Numbered from the stretch's first letter, positions 51,872-60,535 are shown. The stretch is 64,000 nucleotides of DNA from Maritalea sp049801075 (GCF_049801075.1 NZ_JBNAGG010000001.1:124001-188000), one strand, 5' to 3'. Translations and numbers: made by a program. The notes: generated from the letters alone by a model not told the origin.

Positions 51872-53344
51872 ATGACACAAGAATCACACGCAATTTTGCT
51901 TACACTGGCGCAAATGGCCGAAGCGGATCGCTTGGCTATTCAAAAGGGTGTGCCCGAATTTGAGCTGATGCAAAATGCCGGGCAAGTGGTGGCCGACTAT
52001 ATCACGAACCGTTTCCAAAAATGCCGTGTGGGTGTTTTGTGCGGCCCCGGCAATAATGGTGGCGATGGCTTTGTTGTGGCGCGGTTGCTGCGTGATGCTG
52101 GTTGGTCTGTCAAACTAACATTTTTGGGTGCGCGTGAGAAAATTGGCCAAGCGGCGCGTGAGCATTTAGATCTATGGGGGCGGGATGACAGCCCTGTAAA
52201 CGATGTGTTGGAAGAATGTGACCTGTTGATCGACGGACTATTTGGCGCGGGTTTGGATCGAGATATTGTTGGTACGTTTGCCGAACTTATCAAGCGCATG
52301 AACCGCACACACAAGCCGATCGTGGCGATTGATATGCCGAGTGGCATTGATGGAGCGACAGGAAATGTGCGCGGCGTTGCTGTGCGGGCTATGGCCAGTG
52401 TGAGTTTTTTTCGACTAAAGCCGGGGCATGTTTTGCTGCCGGGGAAAAGATATTGTGGCGATGTGCATTTGGGGCAAATTGGCATTCCGGATTCAGTGCT
52501 CGCCAAGATTCCGAGTCAGCTTTGGCAAAATGGACCCTCATTATGGACTGTGCCGCCCTATGGATCCGAAGGGCATAAATATAGCCGCGGCCATTGCATG
52601 GTTTTGTCTGGGGACGCCTTAAGCGGCGGCGCGGCGCGGTTGAGCGCGATGGCAGCGTTGCGGGCAGGTGCGGGGCTTGTTTCGCTTTTTGGCGCGCGCG
52701 AAGCACTGACAGCGCAGGCTCCGCATGTGACTGAAATCATGTTAAAGCCCGCGTCAATTGACGAGCTGCTGGCTGACGCGCGCAATAATTGCTTTGTGTT
52801 GGGGCCCGGCGCAGGCGTGACGGATGAATTGCGCAGGCAAGTTCTTGCCGTGATTGAGGCTGGACGCGCCTGTGTGTTAGATGCTGATGCGCTAACGGCG
52901 TTTGAAAGTGATCCAATGTCATTGTTCAACCATATTCATCAATATGGTGCGGGCAAGGTTGTGTTGACGCCCCATCCCGGCGAGTTTGGCCGTTTGTTCG
53001 GCGCGAACGACAAAGGCGTTGGCAAAGTTGAGCTGGTGCGAGATGCGGCTCAATTAAGCGGGGCGCAAGTTCTTTTAAAAGGGGCTGATACGGTGATCGG
53101 GGCACCCGGTGGGCGGGTGGTGATCAACGCAAATGCGCCGGCCATTCTGGCGACGGCGGGTTCTGGTGATGTTTTGTCGGGGATAATTGGCGGCATGCTG
53201 GCACGTGGCATGAGCGGATTTGATGCGGCGTGCGCAGGTGCCTATATACATGGTGCTTGTGCGCAACGATTTGGAAAAGAAGGATTAATCGCTTCAGACA
53301 TTGTGGCGCAGTTGCCAGATGTGTTGATGGCAGTGGCTGAATAA
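51872..53344 (+). CDS. nnr: Bifunctional NAD(P)H-hydrate epimerase / ADP-dependent dehydratase
   Basis: Repairs NADHX and NADPHX, damaged hydrated cofactors. The 490-residue protein fuses the YjeF_N epimerase (about 1-215; LCGPGNNGGDGFVVARLL, DLLIDGLFGAGLDRDI, AIDMPSGIDGATG) to the ribokinase-like dehydratase (about 230-490; GHKYSRGHCMVLSGDALSGGAARLSAMAALRAGAGLV, VLTPHPGEFGRLFG and the ADP-binding TAGSGDVLSGIIGGMLARGM). The ATG at 51872 gives the normal N-terminus; an upstream in-frame start at 51851 has no such support. In related genomes this gene often sits next to glnB, here it is 2.7 kb away beyond tRNA-Leu, tig and the DUF308 gene. Confidence 0.92.
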   Translation: MTQESHAILLTLAQMAEADRLAIQKGVPEFELMQNAGQVVADYITNRFQKCRVGVLCGPGNNGGDGFVVARLLRDAGWSVKLTFLGAREKIGQAAREHLDLWGRDDSPVNDVLEECDLLIDGLFGAGLDRDIVGTFAELIKRMNRTHKPIVAIDMPSGIDGATGNVRGVAVRAMASVSFFRLKPGHVLLPGKRYCGDVHLGQIGIPDSVLAKIPSQLWQNGPSLWTVPPYGSEGHKYSRGHCMVLSGDALSGGAARLSAMAALRAGAGLVSLFGAREALTAQAPHVTEIMLKPASIDELLADARNNCFVLGPGAGVTDELRRQVLAVIEAGRACVLDADALTAFESDPMSLFNHIHQYGAGKVVLTPHPGEFGRLFGANDKGVGKVELVRDAAQLSGAQVLLKGADTVIGAPGGRVVINANAPAILATAGSGDVLSGIIGGMLARGMSGFDAACAGAYIHGACAQRFGKEGLIASDIVAQLPDVLMAVAE

Positions 53345-53355
53345 ATTAACTGTGA

Positions 53356-53384
53356 CTTGAATGACTTGGTTTTAGGGCCTATCT
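53356..53384 (+). promoter_or_regulatory. Candidate heat-shock (RpoH) promoter of clpP
   Basis: CTTGAA (53356-53361), a 16-base spacer and CCTATCT (53378-53384). Matches the alphaproteobacterial sigma-32 pattern CTTG...CCTATNT. Predicted leader about 70 bases. The same -10 heptamer occurs upstream of lon. Confidence 0.5.
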
Positions 53385-53428
53385 CCCGGCTTTACGCTAA
53401 GTTAAGACTGGATCATATCTGATCGAAA

Positions 53429-53443
53429 CAATCGATTCGATTG
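53429..53443. repeat. 15-base palindrome in the clpP leader
   Basis: CAATCGA-T-TCGATTG, a perfect 7-1-7 palindrome 17 bases before the clpP start and just upstream of its ribosome site. Could be an operator or a hairpin affecting translation. Confidence 0.4.
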
Positions 53444-53460
53444 CAAAGAAGGTGGAACGT

Positions 53461-54084
53461 ATGAAAGATCCGATGGATATGTTGACCAACACGCTGGTGC
53501 CAATGGTTGTGGAGCAAAGCAACCGTGGGGAGCGTTCTTTTGATATTTACTCGCGCTTGTTGCGCGAGCGGATTATCTTTGTGACCGGACCGGTTGAGGA
53601 CAATATGGCGTCGCTTATTGTGGCGCAGTTGCTGTTCTTGGAGAGTGAAAACCCCAAGAAAGAAATTGCGATGTATATCAATTCGCCCGGTGGGGTTGTG
53701 ACTGCTGGTTTGTCGATTTATGACACCATGCAGTTTATTCGCCCGAAAATCTCTACTCTATGTGTGGGGCAGGCGGCGTCTATGGGCTCACTGTTGTTGG
53801 CCGCAGGCGACAAGGGTATGCGCGGCGTGTTGCCAAATGCTTCTGTGATGGTTCACCAGCCTTCTGGCGGCTATCAAGGCACGGCAACTGACATTTTGAT
53901 CCATGCGAAGCACACAGAAAATCTCAAGCGTCGCTTGAACGAAATCTACGTGCAGCATACCGGCCAAGATTACGACACGATTGAGCAAGCGCTAGAGCGC
54001 GACAATTTTATGTCTGCTCAAGAGGCCAAAGAGTTTGGTTTGGTCGACAAGGTTTACGAAAAACGCGCGGTTCCTGGCGAATAG
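53461..54084 (+). CDS. clpP: ATP-dependent Clp protease proteolytic subunit
   Basis: Tetradecameric serine protease fed by ClpX and ClpA. The 207-residue protein has the catalytic Ser107 in VGQAASMGSLLLAAG, His132 in MVHQPSGGYQG and Asp in DNFMSAQEAKEFGLVD. The start MKDPMDMLTNTLVPMVVEQ, with AAGAAGGTGG upstream, is chosen over GTG 53452. It precedes clpX by 175 bases, the standard order clpP-clpX-lon. Confidence 0.97.
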   Translation: MKDPMDMLTNTLVPMVVEQSNRGERSFDIYSRLLRERIIFVTGPVEDNMASLIVAQLLFLESENPKKEIAMYINSPGGVVTAGLSIYDTMQFIRPKISTLCVGQAASMGSLLLAAGDKGMRGVLPNASVMVHQPSGGYQGTATDILIHAKHTENLKRRLNEIYVQHTGQDYDTIEQALERDNFMSAQEAKEFGLVDKVYEKRAVPGE

Positions 54085-54259
54085 GGCTTGTGCGTGAATA
54101 GGCAAATGGCGGAAAAATGACACATTTGGTGCCTAATCCGCGATTTGCGCAAGGAAAAGAGAAAAGCTAAGCTATCAAAAACGCTTACGGTTTGTTTATT
54201 TGCAGATGATAGCGTTTTAGAAATATGCTGGTGAAAGATGCACATTCAGGAGTGCTTTG

Positions 54260-55537
54260 ATGACAAAAGATAACGGTAACGGCGACAGCTCAAAAAATAC
54301 GCTTTACTGCTCATTCTGCGGTAAATCCCAGCATGAAGTGCGCAAGCTAATTGCCGGACCTACCGTTTTTATCTGCGACGAGTGCGTTGAATTGTGCATG
54401 GATATTATTCGTGAAGAGAATAAATCCTCCACAGTAAAATCCTCAGATGGCGTTATGGCGCCTGCAGAGATTTGTGATGTGCTGGACGATTACGTGATCG
54501 GCCAAGCGCGCGCAAAGCGGGTTTTGTCCGTTGCGGTGCACAACCACTATAAGCGTCTGAACCATGCGACGAAAAATCAGGACATTGAGTTGGCCAAGTC
54601 CAACATCTTGTTGATTGGTCCAACTGGTTGCGGCAAAACCTACTTGGCGCAAACCTTGGCGCGCATCATTGATGTGCCGTTCACCATGGCGGATGCAACC
54701 ACACTGACCGAAGCTGGTTATGTGGGCGAAGATGTTGAAAACATCATTCTTAAGCTATTGCAGTCTTCTGATTACAATGTTGAGAAAGCCCAGCGCGGCA
54801 TCGTTTATATCGATGAGGTGGATAAGATTTCCCGTAAATCTGACAATCCATCGATCACACGCGATGTTTCGGGTGAGGGCGTTCAGCAGGCATTGCTGAA
54901 AATCATGGAAGGCACAGTTGCCAGCGTTCCACCACAAGGTGGACGTAAGCATCCGCAGCAAGAGTTTTTGCAAGTGGATACAACCAACATTCTGTTTATT
55001 GTTGGTGGTGCTTTTGCCGGCCTTGAAAAAGTGATTGCCGAACGTGGCGAGCATAGCTCCATTGGCTTTGACGCCGAAGTGAGTGATCCGAAAGACCGCC
55101 GCTTGGGTGAAGTCTTTGCCGAAGTTGAGCCAGAGGATTTGGTGAAGTTCGGTTTGATCCCAGAATTTATCGGCCGTTTGCCTGTGATCGCGACTTTGGA
55201 AGATTTGGACGAGGGCGCCCTTGTGCAGATTTTGACCGAGCCGAAAAATGCGCTTGTTCGCCAATATCAACGTTTGTTCCAAATGGAAGATGTTGAATTG
55301 ACTTTCCATGATGATGCATTGAGCGCCATTGCCCGCCAAGCTATTGAGCGGAAAACTGGTGCACGTGGCTTGCGTTCGATCATGGAAGGCATTTTGCTCG
55401 ACACAATGTACGACCTTCCATCGCTTGAAGGTGTGGAAGAAGTTGTGATCAGTGAAGATGTGGTTGAGGATAAGGACGCACGTCCCCTCTATATCTATTC
55501 TGACCGCAAAGAAGAAGAGCTGGAAGCCGGCGCGTAA
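54260..55537 (+). CDS. clpX: ClpX, ATP-binding unfoldase of Clp protease
   Basis: AAA+ unfoldase for ClpP. The 425-residue protein has the N-terminal zinc-binding domain (LYCSFCGKSQHEV ... FICDECVELC), Walker A IGPTGCGKTYLAQTLA, the pore loop EAGYVGEDVENII, Walker B IVYIDEVDKISRK and sensor 2 at ERKTGARGLRSIMEGILL, with the ClpP-contact region near FIGRLPVIATLEDLD. ATG 54260 is preceded by CAGGAG. Confidence 0.98.
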   Translation: MTKDNGNGDSSKNTLYCSFCGKSQHEVRKLIAGPTVFICDECVELCMDIIREENKSSTVKSSDGVMAPAEICDVLDDYVIGQARAKRVLSVAVHNHYKRLNHATKNQDIELAKSNILLIGPTGCGKTYLAQTLARIIDVPFTMADATTLTEAGYVGEDVENIILKLLQSSDYNVEKAQRGIVYIDEVDKISRKSDNPSITRDVSGEGVQQALLKIMEGTVASVPPQGGRKHPQQEFLQVDTTNILFIVGGAFAGLEKVIAERGEHSSIGFDAEVSDPKDRRLGEVFAEVEPEDLVKFGLIPEFIGRLPVIATLEDLDEGALVQILTEPKNALVRQYQRLFQMEDVELTFHDDALSAIARQAIERKTGARGLRSIMEGILLDTMYDLPSLEGVEEVVISEDVVEDKDARPLYIYSDRKEEELEAGA

Positions 55538-55550
55538 AGTTTTGTGATTT

Positions 55551-55574
55551 GGCCCTACAAGCACTTGTAGGGCC
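55551..55574 (+). repeat. 11-bp perfect hairpin between clpX and lon
   Basis: GGCCCTACAAG / CTTGTAGGGCC with a 2-base centre, beginning 13 bases after the clpX stop. There is no T-tract. Its right arm contains the CTTGTA that also reads as a -35 box for lon, so the element may couple the end of clpX transcription to lon expression. Confidence 0.6.
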
Positions 55575-55591
55575 GTCAAAACTTCCTATCT
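55564..55591 (+). promoter_or_regulatory. Candidate heat-shock (RpoH) promoter of lon
   Basis: CTTGTA (55564-55569), a 15-base spacer and CCTATCT (55585-55591), the same -10 heptamer as the clpP candidate. Predicted start about 125 bases before the lon ATG. Confidence 0.45.
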
Positions 55592-55722
55592 AATAGTTTC
55601 AATGAGTCTTGGTGCGTCCTTGCTTGGGCGTGGCCATTTGCGTGACCCATTGTCGGTCCAGAACAGGTTTGGTTTCGCCGCAGTTATTGGGAAATCAAAT
55701 CTGGTTGATGAAAGGAATTTTT

Positions 55723-58155
55723 ATGTCCGAATCCAAGACAACTGAACTTGATTTGGCTCCAGGCGAAAGCCGGGTTTACCCCGTTTTGCCGCTGCGCGAT
55801 ATTGTGGCCTTCCCCGGCATGATCGTGCCGCTTTTTGTGGGACGGGAAAAATCAGTCAAAGCGCTCGAAGAAGTGATGCGCGACGACAAAAATATTTTGG
55901 TTGTGACACAGAAAAGCGCTCAGGAAGACGATCCGTCACCGGAGGACGTTTTTGATGTGGGCACAATCGCATCTGTGTTGCAATTGCTCAAACTGCCCGA
56001 CGGCACTGTTAAAGTGTTGATCGAAGGCTTGTCACGCGCCAGCATTGAAGAGTTTGTGCGCACAGACGATTATTATGAAGCCAAAGCAACCGCGATGGCA
56101 GCTGACGACCATGATGAGGTTGAGGCTGAAGCATTGGCGCGTTCTGCGATCAATGAATTCGAAAATTACGTCAAGCTGAACAAGAAAGTGTCGCCAGAAG
56201 TGGTGGGCGCTGTGTCTCAGATTGAGGATCATTCGAAACTTGCGGACACGATCGCATCGCACTTGGCTGTGAAAATCCAAGACAAGCAAGACATTTTGTC
56301 GATTACTTCCGTGCCAGGCCGCCTAGAGCGCGTGCTGGAATTGATGGAAGGCGAGATCGGCGTTCTACAAGTTGAAAAGCGTATCCGCACCCGCGTGAAG
56401 CGGCAGATGGAGAAAACCCAACGCGAATATTATTTGAATGAGCAAATGAAGGCCATTCAGAAAGAGTTGGGTGATTCTGAAGATGGTACGGACGAGTTGA
56501 CAGAGCTTGAGGAGCGCATCAAGAAAACAAAATTGTCGAAAGAAGCGAAGGATAAGGCCAAGGCGGAGCTGAAAAAGCTCAAGGCCATGAGCCCAATGTC
56601 GGCCGAAGCGACAGTTGTGCGCAATTATCTTGATTGGTTGCTCGGTTTGCCTTGGGGCAAAAAATCCAAAATCAAACGCGATCTGAACTTTTCGCAAGCG
56701 GTTTTGGATGAGGATCATTATGGGCTTGAGAAAGTCAAAGAGCGGATCATCGAATATCTTGCTGTGCAAAGCCGCACGGGCAAGCTGAAAGGACCGATTC
56801 TTTGTCTTGTTGGCCCTCCAGGTGTTGGTAAAACGTCGCTCGGTAAATCCATTGCGAAGGCCACCGGGCGTGAATTTGCCCGTATGTCTTTGGGTGGCGT
56901 GCGCGACGAAGCAGAGATTCGCGGCCACCGCCGGACTTATATTGGTTCAATGCCCGGCAAAGTCGTTCAGTCCATGAAAAAGGTTGGCAAATCCAACCCG
57001 ATGTTCTTGCTCGATGAAATCGACAAGATGGGCATGGATTTCCGTGGCGACCCAAGTTCTGCATTGTTGGAAGTGTTGGATCCGGAACAAAATAACAGCT
57101 TCTCAGATCATTATCTGGAAGTGGATTTTGATTTGTCGGATGTGATGTTCATCACAACAGCCAATACGCTCAATATTCCCGGGCCGTTGCTCGATCGGAT
57201 GGAGATTATTCGTCTTTCTGGTTACACAGAAATCGAAAAGATGGAAATTGCCCGTCAGCATTTGATTCCTGATGCAATTAAAGAGCATGGCTTGGAATCA
57301 TCTGAGATCGCGTTGCCGGATAAGGGGCTCGAATTCCTGATTCGTCGTTACACCAGAGAAGCTGGCGTGCGTAATCTGAAGCGCGAAATTGCGAATCTGA
57401 TGCGCAAGGCGGTCACCGAGTTGATGATAGACGACAAAAAGAAGTCCATTATGCTCGATGTGGAAAAAGTCGAAGAATATTTGGGACCACCAAAGCACCG
57501 CTATGGTGAGATTGAACTCGACCCACAGGTTGGCTTGGTTACAGGCTTGGCTTGGACACAAGTGGGCGGCGAAATGCTGACTATTGAAGGCGTGATGACC
57601 CACGGTAAGGGCAAAATGACCGTTACTGGCAATTTGAAGGACGTAATGAAAGAATCAATTACGGCCGCGGCGACTTACGTGCGCTCGCGTGCTGTAGATT
57701 TTGGCATTGAACCGCCAAAATTTGATTCGCATGACATTCACGTGCACGTGCCAGAGGGCGCGACACCAAAAGATGGTCCTTCTGCTGGTATTGGCATGGC
57801 CACAGCCATTATTTCAGTGATGACAGGGATTCCTGTGCGTCACGATGTGGCGATGACTGGTGAAATTACACTTCGTGGCCGGGTGTTGCCGATTGGCGGG
57901 CTAAAAGAGAAACTTTTGGCGGCGTTGCGCGGGGGAATCAAAAAAGTACTGATTCCCGAAGAAAATGTGCGTGATCTGACGGAAGTGCCTGACATTGTGA
58001 AAGAGGGACTAGAAATTGTCCCTGTGAAGCAGATGGAAGACGTACTTCAGCACGCTCTGGTTGAAGTGCCAGAGGCGATTGAGTGGGACTTTGAGGCCTA
58101 TGCCGCCAGCAAAAAAGCTGAAAAAGGCGAGGGTGTCCCGGTGATTGCGCACTAG
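55723..58155 (+). CDS. lon: ATP-dependent protease Lon
   Basis: AAA+ serine protease that removes misfolded and regulatory proteins. The 810-residue product has the LON substrate-binding domain (VYPVLPLRDIVAFPGMIVPLFVGREKS), a coiled coil (EQMKAIQKELGD), Walker A GPPGVGKTSLGKSIA, Walker B FLLDEIDKMG, and the C-terminal Ser-Lys catalytic dyad: PKDGPSAGIGMATAI (Ser) and GGLKEKLLAALRGGI (Lys). ATG 55723 with an AAAGGA site is the true start; the frame reaches back to 55609 without family support. A strong terminator follows. Confidence 0.98.
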   Translation: MSESKTTELDLAPGESRVYPVLPLRDIVAFPGMIVPLFVGREKSVKALEEVMRDDKNILVVTQKSAQEDDPSPEDVFDVGTIASVLQLLKLPDGTVKVLIEGLSRASIEEFVRTDDYYEAKATAMAADDHDEVEAEALARSAINEFENYVKLNKKVSPEVVGAVSQIEDHSKLADTIASHLAVKIQDKQDILSITSVPGRLERVLELMEGEIGVLQVEKRIRTRVKRQMEKTQREYYLNEQMKAIQKELGDSEDGTDELTELEERIKKTKLSKEAKDKAKAELKKLKAMSPMSAEATVVRNYLDWLLGLPWGKKSKIKRDLNFSQAVLDEDHYGLEKVKERIIEYLAVQSRTGKLKGPILCLVGPPGVGKTSLGKSIAKATGREFARMSLGGVRDEAEIRGHRRTYIGSMPGKVVQSMKKVGKSNPMFLLDEIDKMGMDFRGDPSSALLEVLDPEQNNSFSDHYLEVDFDLSDVMFITTANTLNIPGPLLDRMEIIRLSGYTEIEKMEIARQHLIPDAIKEHGLESSEIALPDKGLEFLIRRYTREAGVRNLKREIANLMRKAVTELMIDDKKKSIMLDVEKVEEYLGPPKHRYGEIELDPQVGLVTGLAWTQVGGEMLTIEGVMTHGKGKMTVTGNLKDVMKESITAAATYVRSRAVDFGIEPPKFDSHDIHVHVPEGATPKDGPSAGIGMATAIISVMTGIPVRHDVAMTGEITLRGRVLPIGGLKEKLLAALRGGIKKVLIPEENVRDLTEVPDIVKEGLEIVPVKQMEDVLQHALVEVPEAIEWDFEAYAASKKAEKGEGVPVIAH

Positions 58156-58180
58156 GGTTTTCCACAATTTGAGTCACTGG

Positions 58181-58213
58181 GAGCGGAAAAGGAGACTTTT
58201 CCGCTCTTTTTTT
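58181..58213 (+). terminator. Terminator of lon
   Basis: GAGCGGAAAAG / CTTTTCCGCTC stem (11 perfect pairs), GAGA loop, then seven T. Confidence 0.93.
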
Positions 58214-58328
58214 GCCTAAAAACAGGCTGAAGTGGCCGGATTTCCTTGCGTTTGGCAAAGAATCGTCAAAAGGTTCATGGCGTATTGCCCGACAATAGTA
58301 AGACGGGCCAAAAAATGAGGATGGACTA

Positions 58329-58601
58329 ATGAACAAAAATGATTTGGTCGCTGCAACAGCGGAAAAAGCTGGTTTGACAAAAGCAGATGCCGCAAGCGCA
58401 GTAGACGCTGTTTTTGAAGCAATTACCGGCACATTGAAAGACGGCGGTGAAGTACGTCTGGTGGGCTTTGGCACATTTGCGGTTTCACACCGCAAAGCCA
58501 CAAAAGGCCGTAACCCAGCTACTGGCGCTGAAATTGATATTGCAGCGACAAACGTACCTAAATTCAAGCCTGGTAAGCAGCTCAAAGACGCTGTGAACTA
58601 G
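58329..58601 (+). CDS. hupB: DNA-binding protein HU
   Basis: Small nucleoid protein that bends DNA. 90 residues: MNKNDLVAATAEKAGLTKADAASAVDAVFEAI, the GGEVRLVGFGTFAVSHRKATKGRNPATGAEIDIAATNVPKFKPGKQLKDAVN arm-and-core typical of HU-beta. A GAGGA ribosome site lies before ATG 58329. Located between lon and the tRNA pair, each with its own terminator, so it is probably monocistronic. Confidence 0.97.
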   Translation: MNKNDLVAATAEKAGLTKADAASAVDAVFEAITGTLKDGGEVRLVGFGTFAVSHRKATKGRNPATGAEIDIAATNVPKFKPGKQLKDAVN

Positions 58602-58629
58602 TCTAAGCAAATTTTTTTGCATTTTTTTG

Positions 58630-58659
58630 AAGGTCTCGGTGAAAATCGAGACCTTTTTT
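58630..58659 (+). terminator. Terminator of hupB
   Basis: AAGGTCTCG / CGAGACCTT stem (9 perfect pairs), 8-base loop, then TTTTTT. The tRNA-Val promoter begins directly after. Confidence 0.9.
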
Positions 58660-58660
58660 G

Positions 58661-58689
58661 TTGACGGGGACGAAAGAACACCTTAAACG
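58661..58689 (+). promoter_or_regulatory. Candidate promoter of tRNA-Val
   Basis: TTGACG (58661-58666), 17-base spacer, TAAACG (58684-58689), 16 bases before the tRNA. It directly abuts the hupB terminator. Confidence 0.6.
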
Positions 58690-58705
58690 ATGCATCACCA
58701 AACGG

Positions 58706-58781
<76 letters not shown>

Positions 58782-58869
58782 TTATTTGGTCCTTGTCGTG
58801 GTTCGGCAGCGTTGACAAAAAGAAATTATTTCTCTTTGAAAACAATGTCATAAAGATTGAAATCGGCGC

Positions 58870-58898
58870 TTGACATCATGTGCCAATCAGTTTTAAAC
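58870..58898 (+). promoter_or_regulatory. Candidate promoter of tRNA-Asp
   Basis: TTGACA (58870-58875), 17-base spacer, TTAAAC (58893-58898), about 36 bases before the tRNA. Confidence 0.55.
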
Positions 58899-58933
58899 CA
58901 CGCGCACTCTTTGACGAGAACTTTCTCTTTAAA

Positions 58934-59010
58934 GGGGGTGTAGCTCAGTTGGTTAGAGCGCTGGCCTGTCACGCCAGAGGTCGCGGGTTCGAGTCCCGTC
59001 ACTCCCGCCA
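58934..59010 (+). tRNA. tRNA-Asp (anticodon GUC)
   Basis: 77 bases with CCA. Acceptor GGGGGTG with CACTCCC (one G-U), D-arm TAGCTCAGTTGGTTAGAGC, anticodon stem CTGGC/GCCAG around CTGTCAC (anticodon GUC) and T-arm CGGGTTCGAGTCCCG. Confidence 0.97.
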
Positions 59011-59044
59011 TTTTTCCAAAAACTGGTGGCCACGGTTTGCACAA

Positions 59045-59070
59045 GTTGCACTATGTTGCATTTGTGCAAC
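59045..59070. promoter_or_regulatory. Dyad upstream of the first barrel gene
   Basis: GTTGCAC / GTGCAAC, 7 perfect pairs separated by 12 bases, ending ten bases before the -35 box at 59081. Possible regulator-binding site. Confidence 0.4.
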
Positions 59071-59080
59071 GCACCCTCAA

Positions 59081-59109
59081 TTGACTCTTTTTAAACAGAA
59101 GCGTAATTT
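59081..59109 (+). promoter_or_regulatory. Candidate promoter of the first barrel gene
   Basis: TTGACT (59081-59086), 17-base spacer, TAATTT (59104-59109), about 33 bases before the start codon. Confidence 0.55.
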
Positions 59110-59142
59110 TGCCTCTAGTTAATCAAGAGGGCAGGGTTACTA

Positions 59143-59661
59143 ATGATTAAATCTATGTTTTTGGCGACGACCATCGTTGCCGCCGGGACAGTTAGCACTT
59201 TGGCTGCTGATCCGATTGTCTATCCAACTCCGACCGTTACATCCTCCGCATTCGATTGGGAAGGATTCTATGCTGGCGTCGGCGCGTCCGGCGCAGGTTG
59301 GTCAAACGCTCTTACAGTTACAACAATCGATGCAATCATCGGTGTTAACTTTGTAAGTGGTGACTACCTTTACGGTTTAGAGGGCTTGGTCGGCTATGCG
59401 ATTGATAGCAGTTCTGCGACAGGTCATGAGTTTGCGGCAGACGCTCGCATTGGTTATCTGATATCTCCAGAAGCTGTGATTTATGCCTCAGCCGGCGTGG
59501 GGTATATGAGTTTACCTGACGAATTGTTTGGTACGATAGGTGCTGGTGCTGAATTTGCACTGTCTGATGACGTCTCACTTGATTTTACTTATGAGCATTG
59601 GCGTGGCAATTCATTCTCAGCAAATCGCTTTGATGCCTCTGTCAATTGGCACTTCAACTAA
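59143..59661 (+). CDS. Small outer-membrane beta-barrel protein (Omp25/RopB-like), copy 1
   Basis: 172 residues with a signal peptide (MIKSMFLATTIVAAGTVSTLAA). The mature part starts ADPIVYPTPTVTSSAFDWEGFYAGVG and has alternating short amphipathic strands with Gly-rich turns, as expected for an eight-strand barrel. The FDW..FY.G opening is the hallmark of the Omp25/Omp31/RopB group of Hyphomicrobiales. It ends with a strand VNWHFN. Of the three copies it is the most divergent in the middle. Start ATG 59143 follows AAGAGGGCAGGG. Confidence 0.82.
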   Translation: MIKSMFLATTIVAAGTVSTLAADPIVYPTPTVTSSAFDWEGFYAGVGASGAGWSNALTVTTIDAIIGVNFVSGDYLYGLEGLVGYAIDSSSATGHEFAADARIGYLISPEAVIYASAGVGYMSLPDELFGTIGAGAEFALSDDVSLDFTYEHWRGNSFSANRFDASVNWHFN

Positions 59662-59741
59662 GCCGTTTTAATCGAACGTTGCCACGCTCGCTTTAATCTA
59701 GCTGGAGGAGAGCGTTGGGAAAATAAAAGCAGGAGATTGTT

Positions 59742-60257
59742 ATGAAAAAAGTATTGATCGGCCTTATGGCGCTCGGAATTGCGAGTAGCCCGGCTTTAGC
59801 TGCTGATCCGATTGTTTATCCAACGACATCGCCAGTGGTAACATCTTCCACATTTGATTGGGATAGGTTTTATCTCGGCCTAAGTGTTGGCAGCATGAAT
59901 GACGGGGCACAATATTTTGGCTTCGGCGGACTTGCTGGCCTGAATATGCAATCTGGCGACTGGGTATTTGGTCTAGAGGTGCAGGGGTCAGCCTATTATG
60001 ACGGTGGTACCTATACAGGCGCGCTTTACGACGTGTTCGGTCGTGCAGGTTATCTGGTCGCTCCGGAAGCTCTGCTATATGCATCTGGTGGCGTTGTCTT
60101 CAATGGCACTGGCGACACATTCGCTGGAATTGGTGGCGGTATTGAATTTGCCGTACATGACGACGTAACATTTGGTGGCGAATATACCTACATCACAGAT
60201 GGTGGCGGTGCGACTGGACACGTATTTGACGCAAAATTGCGTTGGTACTTTAACTAA
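59742..60257 (+). CDS. Small outer-membrane beta-barrel protein (Omp25/RopB-like), copy 2
   Basis: 171 residues, paralogous to its neighbours: signal peptide ending LAADPIVYPTTSP, then STFDWDRFYLGLSVGSMNDGAQYFGFGGLAGLNMQSGDWVFGLEVQGSAYYDGGTY and the C-terminal GGIEFAVHDDVTFGGEYTY ... KLRWYFN. No signal between copies 1 and 2 clearly ends transcription, so they may share a promoter; copy 2 is followed by a terminator. A good ribosome site (GCAGGAG) precedes the ATG. Confidence 0.85.
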   Translation: MKKVLIGLMALGIASSPALAADPIVYPTTSPVVTSSTFDWDRFYLGLSVGSMNDGAQYFGFGGLAGLNMQSGDWVFGLEVQGSAYYDGGTYTGALYDVFGRAGYLVAPEALLYASGGVVFNGTGDTFAGIGGGIEFAVHDDVTFGGEYTYITDGGGATGHVFDAKLRWYFN

Positions 60258-60287
60258 GTCCTTCAGACCTAGACAGCACGCGTTTGA

Positions 60288-60319
60288 TGTCACGCCGCGT
60301 TTGGCGGTGTGGCATTTTT
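60288..60319 (+). terminator. Terminator of barrel copy 2
   Basis: 11-bp stem (arms 60288-60298 and 60304-60314, two G-U pairs), 5-base loop, then TTTTT. Confidence 0.75.
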
Positions 60320-60412
60320 ACACTTTGTTATCCATGAATCTCTTTTGCCACATTTCAGACTAAATGCGGTCATCTTTTGCCTGTAGTTTCGAGACTCAGG
60401 TGTTAGGGGTTT

Positions 60413-60434
60413 TTCGCGCGCTTTTCTGCGCGAA
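60413..60434. repeat. GC-rich inverted repeat before barrel copy 3
   Basis: TTCGCGC / GCGCGAA (7 perfect pairs, 8-base loop) followed by GATTTTTAAAAA. Either a second terminator for copy 2 or a regulatory dyad of copy 3. Confidence 0.4.
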
Positions 60435-60471
60435 GATTTTTAAAAATTTGTCGGAACAATCTGGTTCGTCA

Positions 60472-60499
60472 TTGCGTTTTAAAAATTGAAACCTATATG
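60472..60499 (+). promoter_or_regulatory. Candidate promoter of barrel copy 3
   Basis: TTGCGT (60472-60477), 16-base spacer, TATATG (60494-60499), 37 bases before the start codon. Confidence 0.4.
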
Positions 60500-60535
60500 C
60501 CGAGAGTAACGCTTAAGAGAGCCATGGAGGCAACT

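Noticed and set aside
54755..55579. 274-codon minus-strand frame opposite clpX
   Set aside because: Long only because clpX avoids certain codons; no homology-like motif.
55623..55653. Alternative RpoH-type promoter for lon (CTTGGG, 17-base spacer, CCCATTG)
   Set aside because: Poorer match than the CTTGTA/CCTATCT pair; kept out of the feature list.
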